NCBI RefSeq assembly: GCF_034190915.1
Contig: NW_026947631.1
Location: 372,001-436,000 of the forward strand
Direction of reading: 5' to 3'
DNA length: 64,000 nucleotides
Origin: Cavia porcellus
Taxonomy: Eukaryota; Chordata; Mammalia; Rodentia; Caviidae
Part shown: one piece after another, positions 10,409 to 24,213 of the stretch
How positions within the stretch are numbered: the first letter of the stretch is position 1
How the letters are laid out: every line of letters begins with the position of its first letter
Notes under the pieces: generated by a model
Told to the model about the DNA's origin: nothing
The model's database searches: none
The model's input: only the letters and a program-made list of their open reading frames with translations
Program-made: the position numbers and the translations under genes

Positions 10409-13400
10409 GCGCACCACCCCGTGATGTTTTTCTCACTCCTACTAGTGAATGTAATGTAACACACACCCATACAACGCGCACCACCCCGTGATGTTTTTCT
10501 CACTCCTACTAGTGAATCTAATGTAACACACACCCATACAATGCGCACCACCCCGTGATGTTTTTCTCACTCCTACTATGAATGTAATGTAACACACACC
10601 CATACAATGCGCACCACCCCGTGATGATTTTCTCACTCCTACTAGTGAATCTAATGTAACAAACACCCATACAATGCGCACCACCCCGTGATGTTTTTCT
10701 CACTCCTACTAGTGAATGTAATGTAACACACACCCATACAATGCGCACCACCCCGTGATGTTTTTCTCACTCCTACTAGTGAATGTAATGTAACACACAC
10801 CCATACAATGCGCACCACCCCGTGATGTTTTCCTCATTCGTACTAGTGAATGTAATGTAACACACACCCATAAAATACGCACCACCGCGTGATGTTTTTC
10901 TCACTCCTAGTAGTGAATCTAATGTAACACACACCCATAAAATGCGCACCACCCCGTGATGTTTTTCTCACTCCTACTAGTGAATGTAATGTAACACACA
11001 CCCATACAATGCGCACCACCCCGTGATGTTTTTCTCACTCCTACTAGTGAATGTAATGTAACACACACCCATACAATGCGCACCACCCCGTGATGATTTT
11101 CTCACTCCTACTAGTGAATGTAATGTAACACACACCCATACAATGCGCACCACCCCGTGATGTTTTTCTCACTCCTACTAGTGAATGTAATGTAACACAC
11201 ACCCATACAATGCGCACCACCCCGTGATGTTTTTCTCACTCCTACTAGTGAATCTAATGTAACACAAACCCATACAATGCGCACCACCCCGTGATGTTTT
11301 TCTCACTCCTACTAGTGAATGTAATGTAACACACACCCATACAATGCGCACCACCCCGTGATGTTTTTCTCACTCCTACTAGTGAATCTAATGTAACACA
11401 AACCCATACAATGTGCACCACCCCGTGATGTTTTTCTCACTCCTACTAGTGAATCTAATGTAACACACACCCATACAATGCGCACCACCCCGTGATGTTT
11501 TTCTCACTCCTACTAGTGAATGTAATGTAACACGCACCCATACAATGCGCACCACCCCGTGATGTTTTTCTCACTCCTACTAGTGAATGTAATGTAACAC
11601 ACACCCATACAATGCGCACCACCCCGTGATGTTTTTGTCACTCCTACTAGTGAATGTAATGTAACACACACCCATACAATGCGCACCACCCCGTGATGTT
11701 TTTCTCACTGCTAGTAGTGAATGTAGTGTAACACACACCCATACAATGCGCACCACCCCGTGATGTTTTTCTCACTCCAACTAGTGAATGTAATGTAACA
11801 CACACCCATACAATGCGCACTACCCCGTGATGATTTTCTCACTCCTACTAGTGAAACTAATGTAACACACACCCATACAATGCGCACCACCCCGTGATGT
11901 TTTTCTCACTCCTACTAGTGAATGTAATGTAACACACACCCATACAATGTGCTCCACCCCGTGATGTTTTTCTCACTCCTACTAGTGAATGTAATGTAAC
12001 ACACACCCATACAATGCGCACCACACCGTGATGTTTTTCTCACTCCTACTAGTGAATGTAATGTAACACACACCCATACAATGCGCACCACCCCGTGATG
12101 TTTTTCTCACTCCTACTAGTGAATCTAATGTAACACACACCCATACAATGCGCACCACCGCGTGATGATTTTCTCACTCCTACTAGTGAATCTAATGTAA
12201 CAAACACCCATACAATGCGCACCACCCCGTGATGTTTTTCTCACTCCTACTAGTGAATGTAATGTAACACGCACCCATACAATGCGCACCACCCCGTGAT
12301 GTTTTTCTCACTCCTACTAGTGAATGTAATGTAACACACACCCATACAATGCGCACCACCCCGTGATGATTTTCTCACTCCTACTAGTGAATCTAATGTA
12401 ACACACACCCATACAATGCGCACCACTCAGTGATGTTTTTCTCACTGCTACTAGTGAATGTAATGTAACACACCCATACAATGCGCACCACCCCGTGATA
12501 TTTTTCTCACTCCTACTAGTGAATGTAATGGAACAAACACCCATACAATGCGCACCACCCCGTGATGTTTTTCTCACTCCTACTAGTGAATGTAATGTAA
12601 CACACACCCATACATTGCGCACCACCCCGTGATGTTTTTCTCACTCCTACTAGTGAATGTAATGTAACACACACCCATACAATGCGCACCACCACGTGAT
12701 GTTTTCCTCACTCGTACTAGTGAATGTAATGTAACACACACCCATAAAATGCGCACCACCGCGTGATGTTTTTCTCACTCCTAGTAGTGAATCTAATGTA
12801 ACACACACCCATACAATGCACACCACTCAGTGATGTTTTTCTCACTGCTACTAGTGAATGTAATGTAACACACCCATACAATGCGCACCACCCCGTGATA
12901 TTTTTCTCACTCCTACTAGTGAATGTAATGTAACACACACCCATACAATGCGCACCACCCCGTGATGTTTTTCTCACTCCTACTAGTGAGTGTAATGTAA
13001 CACACACCCATAGAACGCGCACCACCCCGTGATGTTTTTCTCACTCCTACTAGTGAATCTAATGTAACACACACCCATACAACGCGCACCACCCCGTGAT
13101 GTTTTTCTCACTCCTACTAGTGAATGTAATGTAACACACACCCATACAACGCGCACCACCCCGTGATGATTTTCTCATTCCTACTAGTGAATGTAATGTA
13201 ACACAAACCCATACAACGCGCACCACACCGTGATGTTTTTCTCACTCCTACTAGTGAATGTAATGTAACACACACCCATACAACGCGCACTGCCCCGTGA
13301 TGTTTTTCTCACTCCTACTAGTGAATGTAATGTAACACACACCCATACAACGCGCACCGCCCCGTGATGTTTTTCTCACTCCTACTAGTGAATGTAATGT

Positions 13401-14453
13401 AACACACACCCATACAATGCGCACCGCCCCGTGATTTTTTTCTCACTCCTACTAGTGAATGTAATGTAACACACACCCATACAATGCGCACCACCCCGTG
13501 ATGTTTTTCTCACTCCTACTAGTGAATGTAATGTAACACACACCCATACAATGCGCACCACCCCGTGATGTTTTTCTCACTCCTACTAGTGAATGTAATG
13601 TAACACACACCCATACAATGCGCACCACCCCGTGATGATGTTCTCACTCCTACTAGTGAATGTAATGTAACACACACCCATACAATGCGCACCACCCCGT
13701 GATGTTTTTCTCACTCCTACTAGTGAATCTAATGTAACACACACCCATACAATGCGCACCACCCCGTGATGTTTTTCTCACTCCTACTAGTGAATGTAAT
13801 GTAACACGCACCCATACAATGCGCACCACCCCGTGATGTTTTTCTCACTCCTACTAGTGAATGAAATGTAACACACACCCATACAATGCGCACCACCCCG
13901 TGATGTTTTTGTCACTCCTACTAGTGAATGTAATGTAACACACACCCATACAATGCGCACCACCCCGTGATGTTTTTCTCACTGCTAGTAGTGAATGTAG
14001 TGTAACACAAACCCATACAATGCGCACCACCCCGTGATGTTTTTCTCACTCCAACTAGTGAATGTAATGTAACACACACCCATACAATGCGCACTACCCT
14101 GTGATGATTTTCTCACTCCTACTAGTGAATCTAATGTAACACACACCCATACAATGCGCACCACCCCGTGATGTTTTTCTCACTCCTACTAGTGAATGTA
14201 ATGTAACACATACCCATACAATGCGCTCCACCCCGTGATGTTTTTCTCACTCCTACTAGTGAATGTAATGTAACACACACCCATACAATGCGCACCACAC
14301 CGTGATGTTTTTCTCACTCCTACTAGTGAATCTAATGTAACACTCACCCATACAATGCGCACCACCCCGTGATGTTTTTCTCACTCCTACTAGTGAATGT
14401 AATGTAACACACACCCATACAATGCGCACCACCCCGTGATGTTTTTCTCACTC
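9972..14453. repeat. About 4.5-kb higher-order repeat, copy A
   Basis: Matches the segment starting at 14,454 at offset 4,482 bp up to about 12.3 kb, and at 4,549 bp after that. Shared markers: CATAGAATG at 10,001/14,483, CATTGCGC near 12,613/17,162, CCACGTGATG near 12,692/17,241, GATGATGTTC near 13,636/18,185 and AATGAAATG near 13,860/18,409. It overlaps the end of the 4,277-bp block system, so the two duplications are nested in time. Confidence 0.8.
12969..13437. repeat. CpG-rich run with additional ACCGCCCC monomers
   Basis: Seven monomers. The first six carry AACGCGCAC, and later ones also replace ACCACCCC with ACTGCCCC or ACCGCCCC, creating another CpG at offset 55-56. The seventh keeps AATGCGC but has ACCGCCCC. 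The graded order (CpG at 48, then both, then only 56) is repeated in other copies, for example 17.5-18.0 kb and 32.2-32.65 kb. Confidence 0.8.
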
Positions 14454-17400
14454 CTACTAGTGAATGTAATGTAACACACCCATAGAATGCGCACCACCCC
14501 GTGATATTTTTCTCACTCCTACTAGTGAATGTAATGTAACACACACCCATACAATGCGCACCACCCCGTGATGTTTTTCTCACTCCTACTAGTGAGTGTA
14601 ATGTAACACACACCCATAGAACGCGCACCACCCCGTGATGTTTTTCTCACTCCTACTAGTGAATCTAATGTAACACACACCCATACAACGTGCACCACCC
14701 CGTGATGTTTTTCTCACTCCTACTAGTGAATGTAATGTAACACACACCCATACAACGCGCACCACCCCGTGATGATTTTCTCATTCCTACTAGTGAATGT
14801 AATGTAACACACACCCATACAACGCGCACCACCCCGTGATGTTTTTCTCACTCCTACTAGTGAATCTAATGTAACACACACCCATACAACGCGCACCACC
14901 CCGTGATGTTTTTCTCACTCCTACTAGTGAATGTAATGTAACACACACCCATACAACGCGCACCACCCCGTGATGTTTTTCTCACTCCTACTAGTGAATC
15001 TAATGTAACACACACCCATACAATGCGCACCACCCCGTGATGTTTTTCTCACTCCTACTATGAATGTAATGTAACACACACCCATACAATGCGCACCACC
15101 CCGTGATGATTTTCTCACTCCTACTAGTGAATCTAATGTAACAAACACCCATACAATGCGCACCACCCCGTGATGTTTTTCTCACTCCTACTAGTGAATG
15201 TAATGTAACACACACCCATACAATGCGCACCACCCCGTGATGTTTTTCTCACTCCTACTAGTGAATGTAATGTAACACACACCCATACAATGCGCACCAC
15301 CCCGTGATGTTTTCCTCATTCGTACTAGTGAATGTAATGTAACACACACCCATAAAATACGCACCACCGCGTGATGTTTTTCTCACTCCTAGTAGTGAAT
15401 CTAATGTAACACACACCCATAAAATGCGCACCACCCCGTGATGTTTTTCTCACTCCTACTAGTGAATGTAATGTAACACACACCCATACAATGCGCACCA
15501 CCCCGTGATGTTTTTCTCACTCCTACTAGTGAATGTAATGTAACACACACCCATACAATGCGCACCACCCCGTGATGATTTTCTCACTCCTACTAGTGAA
15601 TGTAATGTAACACACACCCATACAATGCGCACCACCCCGTGATGTTTTTCTCACTCCTACTAGTGAATGTAATGTAACACACACCCATACAATGCGCACC
15701 ACCCCGTGATGTTTTTCTCACTCCTACTAGTGAATCTAATGTAACACAAACCCATACAATGCGCACCACCCCGTGATGTTTTTCTCACTCCTACTAGTGA
15801 ATGTAATGTAACACACACCCATACAATGCGCACCACCCCGTGATGTTTTTCTCACTCCTACTAGTGAATCTAATGTAACACAAACCCATACAATGTGCAC
15901 CACCCCGTGATGTTTTTCTCACTCCTACTAGTGAATCTAATGTAACACACACCCATACAATGCGCACCACCCCGTGATGTTTTTCTCACTCCTACTAGTG
16001 AATGTAATGTAACACGCACCCATACAATGCGCACCACCCCGTGATGTTTTTCTCACTCCTACTAGTGAATGTAATGTAACACACACCCATACAATGCGCA
16101 CCACCCCGTGATGTTTTTGTCACTCCTACTAGTGAATGTAATGTAACACACACCCATACAATGCGCACCACCCCGTGATGTTTTTCTCACTGCTAGTAGT
16201 GAATGTAGTGTAACACACACCCATACAATGCGCACCACCCCGTGATGTTTTTCTCACTCCAACTAGTGAATGTAATGTAACACACACCCATACAATGCGC
16301 ACTACCCCGTGATGATTTTCTCACTCCTACTAGTGAATCTAATGTAACACACACCCATACAATGCGCACCACCCCGTGATGTTTTTCTCACTCCTACTAG
16401 TGAATGTAATGTAACACACACCCATACAATGTGCTCCACCCCGTGATGTTTTTCTCACTCCTACTAGTGAATGTAATGTAACACACACCCATACAATGCG
16501 CACCACACCGTGATGTTTTTCTCACTCCTACTAGTGAATGTAATGTAACACACACCCATACAATGCGCACCACCCCGTGATGTTTTTCTCACTCCTACTA
16601 GTGAATCTAATGTAACACACACCCATACAATGCGCACCACCGCGTGATGATTTTCTCACTCCTACTAGTGAATCTAATGTAACAAACACCCATACAATGC
16701 GCACCACCCCGTGATGTTTTTCTCACTCCTACTAGTGAATGTAATGTAACACACACCCATACAATGCGCACCACCCCGTGATGTTTTTCTCACTCCTACT
16801 AGTGAATGTAATGTAACACACACCCATACAATGCGCACCACCCCGTGATGATTTTCTCACTCCTACTAGTGAATCTAATGTAACAAACACCCATACAATG
16901 CGCACCACCGCGTGATGTTTTTCTCACTCCTAGTAGTGAATCTAATGTAACACACACCCATACAATGCGCACCACTCAGTGATGTTTTTCTCACTGCTAC
17001 TAGTGAATGTAATGTAACACACCCATACAATGCGCACCACCCCGTGATATTTTTCTCACTCCTACTAGTGAATGTAATGGAACAAACACCCATACAATGC
17101 GCACCACCCCGTGATGTTTTTCTCACTCCTACTAGTGAATGTAATGTAACACACACCCATACATTGCGCACCACCCCGTGATGTTTTTCTCACTCCTACT
17201 AGTGAATGTAATGTAACACACACCCATACAATGCGCACCACCACGTGATGTTTTCCTCACTCGTACTAGTGAATGTAATGTAACACACACCCATAAAATG
17301 CGCACCACCGCGTGATGTTTTTCTCACTCCTAGTAGTGAATCTAATGTAACACACACCCATACAATGCACACCACTCAGTGATGTTTTTCTCACTGCTAC

Positions 17401-19002
17401 TAGTGAATGTAATGTAACACACCCATACAATGCGCACCACCCCGTGATATTTTTCTCACTCCTACTAGTGAATGTAATGTAACACACACCCATACAATGC
17501 GCACCACCCCGTGATGTTTTTCTCACTCCTACTAGTGAGTGTAATGTAACACACACCCATAGAACGCGCACCACCCCGTGATGTTTTTCTCACTCCTACT
17601 AGTGAATCTAATGTAACACACACCCATACAACGCGCACCACCCCGTGATGTTTTTCTCACTCCTACTAGTGAATGTAATGTAACACACACCCATACAACG
17701 CGCACCACCCCGTGATGATTTTCTCATTCCTACTAGTGAATGTAATGTAACACAAACCCATACAACGCGCACCACACCGTGATGTTTTTCTCACTCCTAC
17801 TAGTGAATGTAATGTAACACACACCCATACAACGCGCACTGCCCCGTGATGTTTTTCTCACTCCTACTAGTGAATGTAATGTAACACACACCCATACAAC
17901 GCGCACCGCCCCGTGATGTTTTTCTCACTCCTACTAGTGAATGTAATGTAACACACACCCATACAATGCGCACCGCCCCGTGATTTTTTTCTCACTCCTA
18001 CTAGTGAATGTAATGTAACACACACCCATACAATGCGCACCACCCCGTGATGTTTTTCTCACTCCTACTAGTGAATGTAATGTAACACACACCCATACAA
18101 TGCGCACCACCCCGTGATGTTTTTCTCACTCCTACTAGTGAATGTAATGTAACACACACCCATACAATGCGCACCACCCCGTGATGATGTTCTCACTCCT
18201 ACTAGTGAATGTAATGTAACACACACCCATACAATGCGCACCACCCCGTGATGTTTTTCTCACTCCTACTAGTGAATCTAATGTAACACACACCCATACA
18301 ATGCGCACCACCCCGTGATGTTTTTCTCACTCCTACTAGTGAATGTAATGTAACACGCACCCATACAATGCGCACCACCCCGTGATGTTTTTCTCACTCC
18401 TACTAGTGAATGAAATGTAACACACACCCATACAATGCGCACCACCCCGTGATGTTTTTGTCACTCCTACTAGTGAATGTAATGTAACACACACCCATAC
18501 AATGCGCACCACCCCGTGATGTTTTTCTCACTGCTAGTAGTGAATGTAGTGTAACACAAACCCATACAATGCGCACCACCCCGTGATGTTTTTCTCACTC
18601 CAACTAGTGAATGTAATGTAACACACACCCATACAATGCGCACTACCCTGTGATGATTTTCTCACTCCTACTAGTGAATCTAATGTAACACACACCCATA
18701 CAATGCGCACCACCCCGTGATGTTTTTCTCACTCCTACTAGTGAATGTAATGTAACACATACCCATACAATGCGCTCCACCCCGTGATGTTTTTCTCACT
18801 CCTACTAGTGAATGTAATGTAACACACACCCATACAATGCGCACCACACCGTGATGTTTTTCTCACTCCTACTAGTGAATCTAATGTAACACTCACCCAT
18901 ACAATGCGCACCACCCCGTGATGTTTTTCTCACTCCTACTAGTGAATGTAATGTAACACACACCCATACAATGCGCACCACCCCGTGATGTTTTTCTCAC
19001 TC
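14454..19002. repeat. About 4.5-kb higher-order repeat, copy B
   Basis: Second copy, directly after copy A. It contains one additional 67-bp monomer near 16.87-16.94 kb, with AACAAACACC, CCGCGTG and then AGTAGT, which copy A lacks; that explains the shift of offset from 4,482 to 4,549. Similarity ends where copy A moves into its CATAGAATG monomer but copy B continues with ordinary 67-bp units. Confidence 0.8.
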
Positions 19003-20264
19003 CTACTAGTGAATGTAATGTAACACACACCCATACAATGCGCACCACCCCGTGATGTTTTTCTCACTCCTACTAGTGAATGTAATGTAACACACACCCA
19101 TACAATGGGCACCACCCTGTGATGATTTTCTCACTCCTACTAGTGAATCTAATGTAACACACACCCATACAATGCTCACCACCCCGTGATGTTTTTCTCA
19201 CTCCTACTAGTGAATGTAATGTAACACACACCCATACAATGCGCTCCACCCCGTGATGTTTTTCTCACTCCTACTAGTGAATGTAATGTAACACACACCC
19301 ATACAATGCGCACCACACCGTGATGTTTTTCTCACTCCTACTAGTGAATCTAATGTAACACTCACCCATACAATGCGCACCACCCCGTGATGTTTTTCTC
19401 ACTCCTACTAGTGAATGTAATGTAACACACACCCATACAATGCGCACCACCCCGTGACGTTTTTCTCACTCCTACTAGTGAATGTAATGTAACACACACC
19501 CATACAATGCGCACCACCCCGTGATGTTTTTCTCACTCCTACTAGTGAATGTAATGTAACACACACCCATACAATGGGCACCACCCCGTGATGTTTTTCT
19601 CACTCCTACTAGTGAATGTAATGTAACACACACCCATACAATGCTCACCACCCCGTGATGTTTTTCTCACTCCTACTAGTGAATGTAATGTAACACACAA
19701 CCATACAATGCGCACCACCCCGTGATATTTTTCTCACTCCTACTAGTGAATGTAATGTAACACACACCCATACAATGCGCACCACCCCGTGATGTTTTTC
19801 TCACTCCTACTAGTGAATGTAATGTAACACACACCCATACAATGCGCACCACCCCGTGATGTTTCTCTCACTCCTACTAGTGAATGTAATGTAACACACA
19901 CCCAAAAAATGCGCACCACCCCGTGATGTTTGTCTCACTCCTACTAGTGAATCTAATGTAACACACACGCATACAATGCGCACTACCCTGTGATGATTTT
20001 CTCACTCCTACTAGTGAATCTAATGTAACACACACCCATACAATGCGCTCCACCCCGTGATGTTTTTCTCACTCCTACTAGTGAATGTAATGTAACACAC
20101 ACCCATACAATGCGCACCACACCGTGATGTTTTTCTCACTCCTACTAGTGAATCTAATGTAAAACTCACCCATACAATGCGCACCACCCCGTGATGTTTT
20201 TCTCACTCCTACTAGTGAATGTAATGTAACACACACCCATACAATGCGCACCACCCCGTGATGT

Positions 20265-20332
20265 TTTTCTCACTCCTACTAGTGAATGTAATGTAACACA
20301 CACCCATACAATGCGATACCACCCCGTGATGT
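20265..20332. repeat. 68-bp monomer variant with one inserted base
   Basis: GCGCACCACC is replaced by GCGATACCACC, lengthening the unit to 68 bp. The same form appears near 28,416, 33,835, 41,934, 48,423, 52,977, 58,469 and 63,493. In all eight places it lies three or four monomers before the 66-bp ACTATG unit, so it marks one conserved neighbourhood shared by the 13.5-kb and the 5-kb systems. Confidence 0.9.
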
Positions 20333-20800
20333 TTTTCTCACTCCTACTAGTGAATGTAATGTAACACACACCCATACAATGCGCACCACCCCGTGATGTT
20401 TTTCTCACTCCTACTAGTGAATGTAATGTAACACACACCCATACAATGCGCACCACCCCGTGATGATTTTCTCACTCCTACTAGTGAATCTAATGTAACA
20501 AACACCCATACAATGCGCACCACCCCGTGATGTTTTTCTCACTCCTACTATGAATGTAATGTAACACACACCCATACAATGCGCACCACCCCGTGATGAT
20601 TTTCTCACTCCGACTAGTGAATCTAATGTAACAAACACCCATACAATGCGCACCACCCCGTGATGTTTTTCTCACTCCTACTAGTGAATGTAATGTAACA
20701 CACACCCATACAATGCGCACCACCCCGTGATGTTTTTCTCACTCCTACTAGTGAATGTAATGTAACACACACCCATACAATGCGCACCACCCCGTGATGT

Positions 20801-23800
20801 TTTCCTCACTCGTACTAGTGAATGTAATGTAACACACACCCATAAAATGCGCACCACCGCGTGATGTTTTTCTCACTCCTACTAGTGAATGTAATGTAAC
20901 ACACACCCATACAATGCGCACCACCCCCTGATGTTTTTCTCACTGCTACTAGTGAATGTAATGTAACACACCCATACAATGCGCACCACCCCGTGATATT
21001 TTTCTCACTCCTACTAGTGAATGTAATGTAACACACACCCATACAATGCGCACCACCCCGTGATGTTTTTCTCACTCCTACTAGTGAGTGTAATGTAACA
21101 CACACCCATAGAACGCGAACCACCCGTAATGTTTTTCTCACTCCTACTAGTGAATCTAATGTAACACACACCCATACAACGCGCACCACCCCGTGATGTT
21201 TTTCTCACTCCTACTAGTGAATGTAATGTAACACACACCCATACAACGCGCACCACACCGTGATGTTTTTCTCACTCCTACTAGTGAATGTAATGTAACA
21301 CACACCCATACACCGCGCACCGCCCCGTGATGTTTTTCTCACTCCTACTAGTGAATGTAATGTAACACACACCCGTACAACGCGCACCGCCCCGTGATGT
21401 TTTTCTCACTCCTACTAGTGTATGTAATGTAACACACACCCATACAATGCGCACCGCCCCGTGATGTTTTTCTCACTCCTACTAGTGAATGTAATGTAAC
21501 ACACACCCATACAATGCGCACCACCCCGTGATGTTTTTCTCACTCCTACTAGTGAATGTAATGTAACACACACCCATACAATGCGCACCACCCCGTGATG
21601 TTTTTCTCACTCCTACTAGTGAATGTAATGTAACACACACCCATACAATGCGCACCACCCCGTGATGATTTTCTCACTCCTACTAGTGAATGTAATGTAA
21701 CACACACCCATACAATGCGCACCACCCCGTGATGTTTTTCTCACTCCTATTAGTGAATGTAATGTAACACACACCCATACAATGCGCACCACCCCGTGAT
21801 GTTTTTCTCACTCCTACTAGTGAATCTAATGTAACACAAACCCATACAATGCGCACCACCCCGTGATGTTTTTCTCACTCCTACTAGTGAATGTAATGTA
21901 ACACACACCCATACAATGCGCACCACCCCGTGATGTTTTTCTCACTTCTACTAGTGAATGTAATGTAACACAAACCCATACAATGTGCACCACCCCGTGA
22001 TGTTTTTCTCACTCCTACTAGTGAATCTAATGTAACACACACCCATACAATGCGCACCACCCCGTGATGTTTTTCTCACTCCTACTAGTGAATGTAATGT
22101 AACACGCACCCATACAATGCGCACCACCCCGTGATGTTTTTCTCACTCCTACTAGTGAATGTAATGTAACACACACCCATACAATGCGCACCACCCCGTG
22201 ATGTTTTTGTCACTCCTACTAGTGAATGTAATGTAACACACACCCATACAATGCGCACCACCCCGTGATGTTTTTCTCACTCCAACTAGTGAATGTAATG
22301 TAACACACACCCATACAATGCGCACTACCCTGTGATGATTTTCTCACTCCTAATAGTGAATCTAATGTAACACACACCCATACAATGCGCACCACCCCGT
22401 GATGTTTTTCTCACTCCTACTAGTGAATGTAATGTAACACACACCCATACAATGCGCTCCACCCGTGATGTTTTTCTCACTCCTACTAGTGAATGTAATG
22501 TAACACACACCCATACAACGCGCACCGCGCCGTGATGTTTTTCTCACTCCTACTAGTGAATGTAATGTAACACACACCCATACAACGCGCACCGCCCCGT
22601 GATGTTTTTCTCACTCCTACTAGTGTATGTAATGTAACACACACCCATACAATGCGCACCGCCCCGTGATGTTTTTCTCACTCCTACTAGTGAATGTAAT
22701 GTAACACACACCCATACAATGCGCACCACCCCGTGATGTTTTTCTCACTCCTACTAGTGAATGTAATGTAACACACAGCCATACAATGCGCACCACCCCG
22801 TGATGATGTTCTCACTCCTACTAGTGAATGTAATGTAACACACACCCATACAATGCGCACCACCCCGTGATGTTTTTCTCACTCCTACTAGTGAATCTAA
22901 TGTAACACACACCCATACAATGCGCACCACCCCGTGATGTTTTTCTCACTCCTACTAGTGAATGTAATGTAACACGCACCCATACAATGCGCACCACCCC
23001 GTGATGTTTTTCTCACTCCTACTAGTGAATGTAATGTAACACACACCCATACAATGCGCACCACCCCGTGATGTTTTTGTCACTCCTACTAGTGAATGTA
23101 ATGTAACACACACCCATACAATGCGCACCACCCCGTGATGTTTTTCTCACTGCTAGTAGTGAATGTAGTGTAACACACACCCATACAATGCGCACCACCC
23201 CGTGATGTTTTTCTCACTCCAACTAGTAAATGTAATGTAACACACACCCATACAATGCGCACTACACTGTGATGATTTTCTCACTCCTACTAGTGAATCT
23301 AATGTAACACACACCCATACAATGCGCACCACCCCGTGATGTTTTTCTCACTCCTACTAGTGAATGTAATGTAACACACACCCATACAATGCGCTCCTCC
23401 CCGTGATGTTTTTCTCACTCCTACTAGTGAATGTAATGTAACACACACCCATACAATGCGCACCACACCGTGATGTTTTTCTCACTCCTACTAGTGAATC
23501 TAATGTAACACTCACCCATACAATGCGCACCACCCCGTGATGTTTTTCTCACTCCTACTAGTGAATGTAATGTAACACACACCCATACAATGCGCACCAC
23601 CCCGTGATGTTTTTCTCACTCCTACTAGTGAATGTAATGTAACACACACCCATACAATGCGCACCACCCCGTGATGTTTTTCTCACTCCTACTAGTGAAT
23701 GTAATGTAACACACACCCATACAATGGGCACCACCCTGTGATGATTTTCTCACTCCTACTAGTGAATCTAATGTAACACACACCCATACAATGCTCACCA

Positions 23801-24213
23801 CCCCGTGATGTTTTTCTCACTCCTACTAGTGAATGTAATGTAACACACACCCATACAATGCGCTCCACCCCGTGATGTTTTTCTCACTACTACTAGTGAA
23901 TGTAATGTAACACACACCCATACAATGCGCACCACACCGTGATGTTTTTCTCACTCCTACTAGTGAATCTAATGTAACACTCACCCATACAATGCGCACC
24001 ACCCCGTGATGTTTTTCTCACTCCTACTAGTGAATGTAATGTAACACACACCCATACAATGCGCACCACCCCGTGATGTTTTTCTCACTCCTACTAGTGA
24101 ATGTAATGTAACACACACCCATACAATGCGCACCACCCCGTGATGTTTTTCTCACTCCTACTAGTGAATGTAATGTAACACACACCCATACAATGCGCAC
24201 CACCCCGTGATGT
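20801..24213. repeat. Nested unit of about 3.4 kb inside the 13.5-kb block, copy a
   Basis: The marker module at 20,801 returns at 24,214 (offset 3,413 bp, 51 monomers less 4 bp). Later markers such as ACACAGCC (22,778/26,259) are offset by 3,481 bp, so the second copy has a net gain of about one monomer. A third, more diverged relative starts at 28,901. The boundaries given run from marker to marker and are not true breakpoints. Confidence 0.65.
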
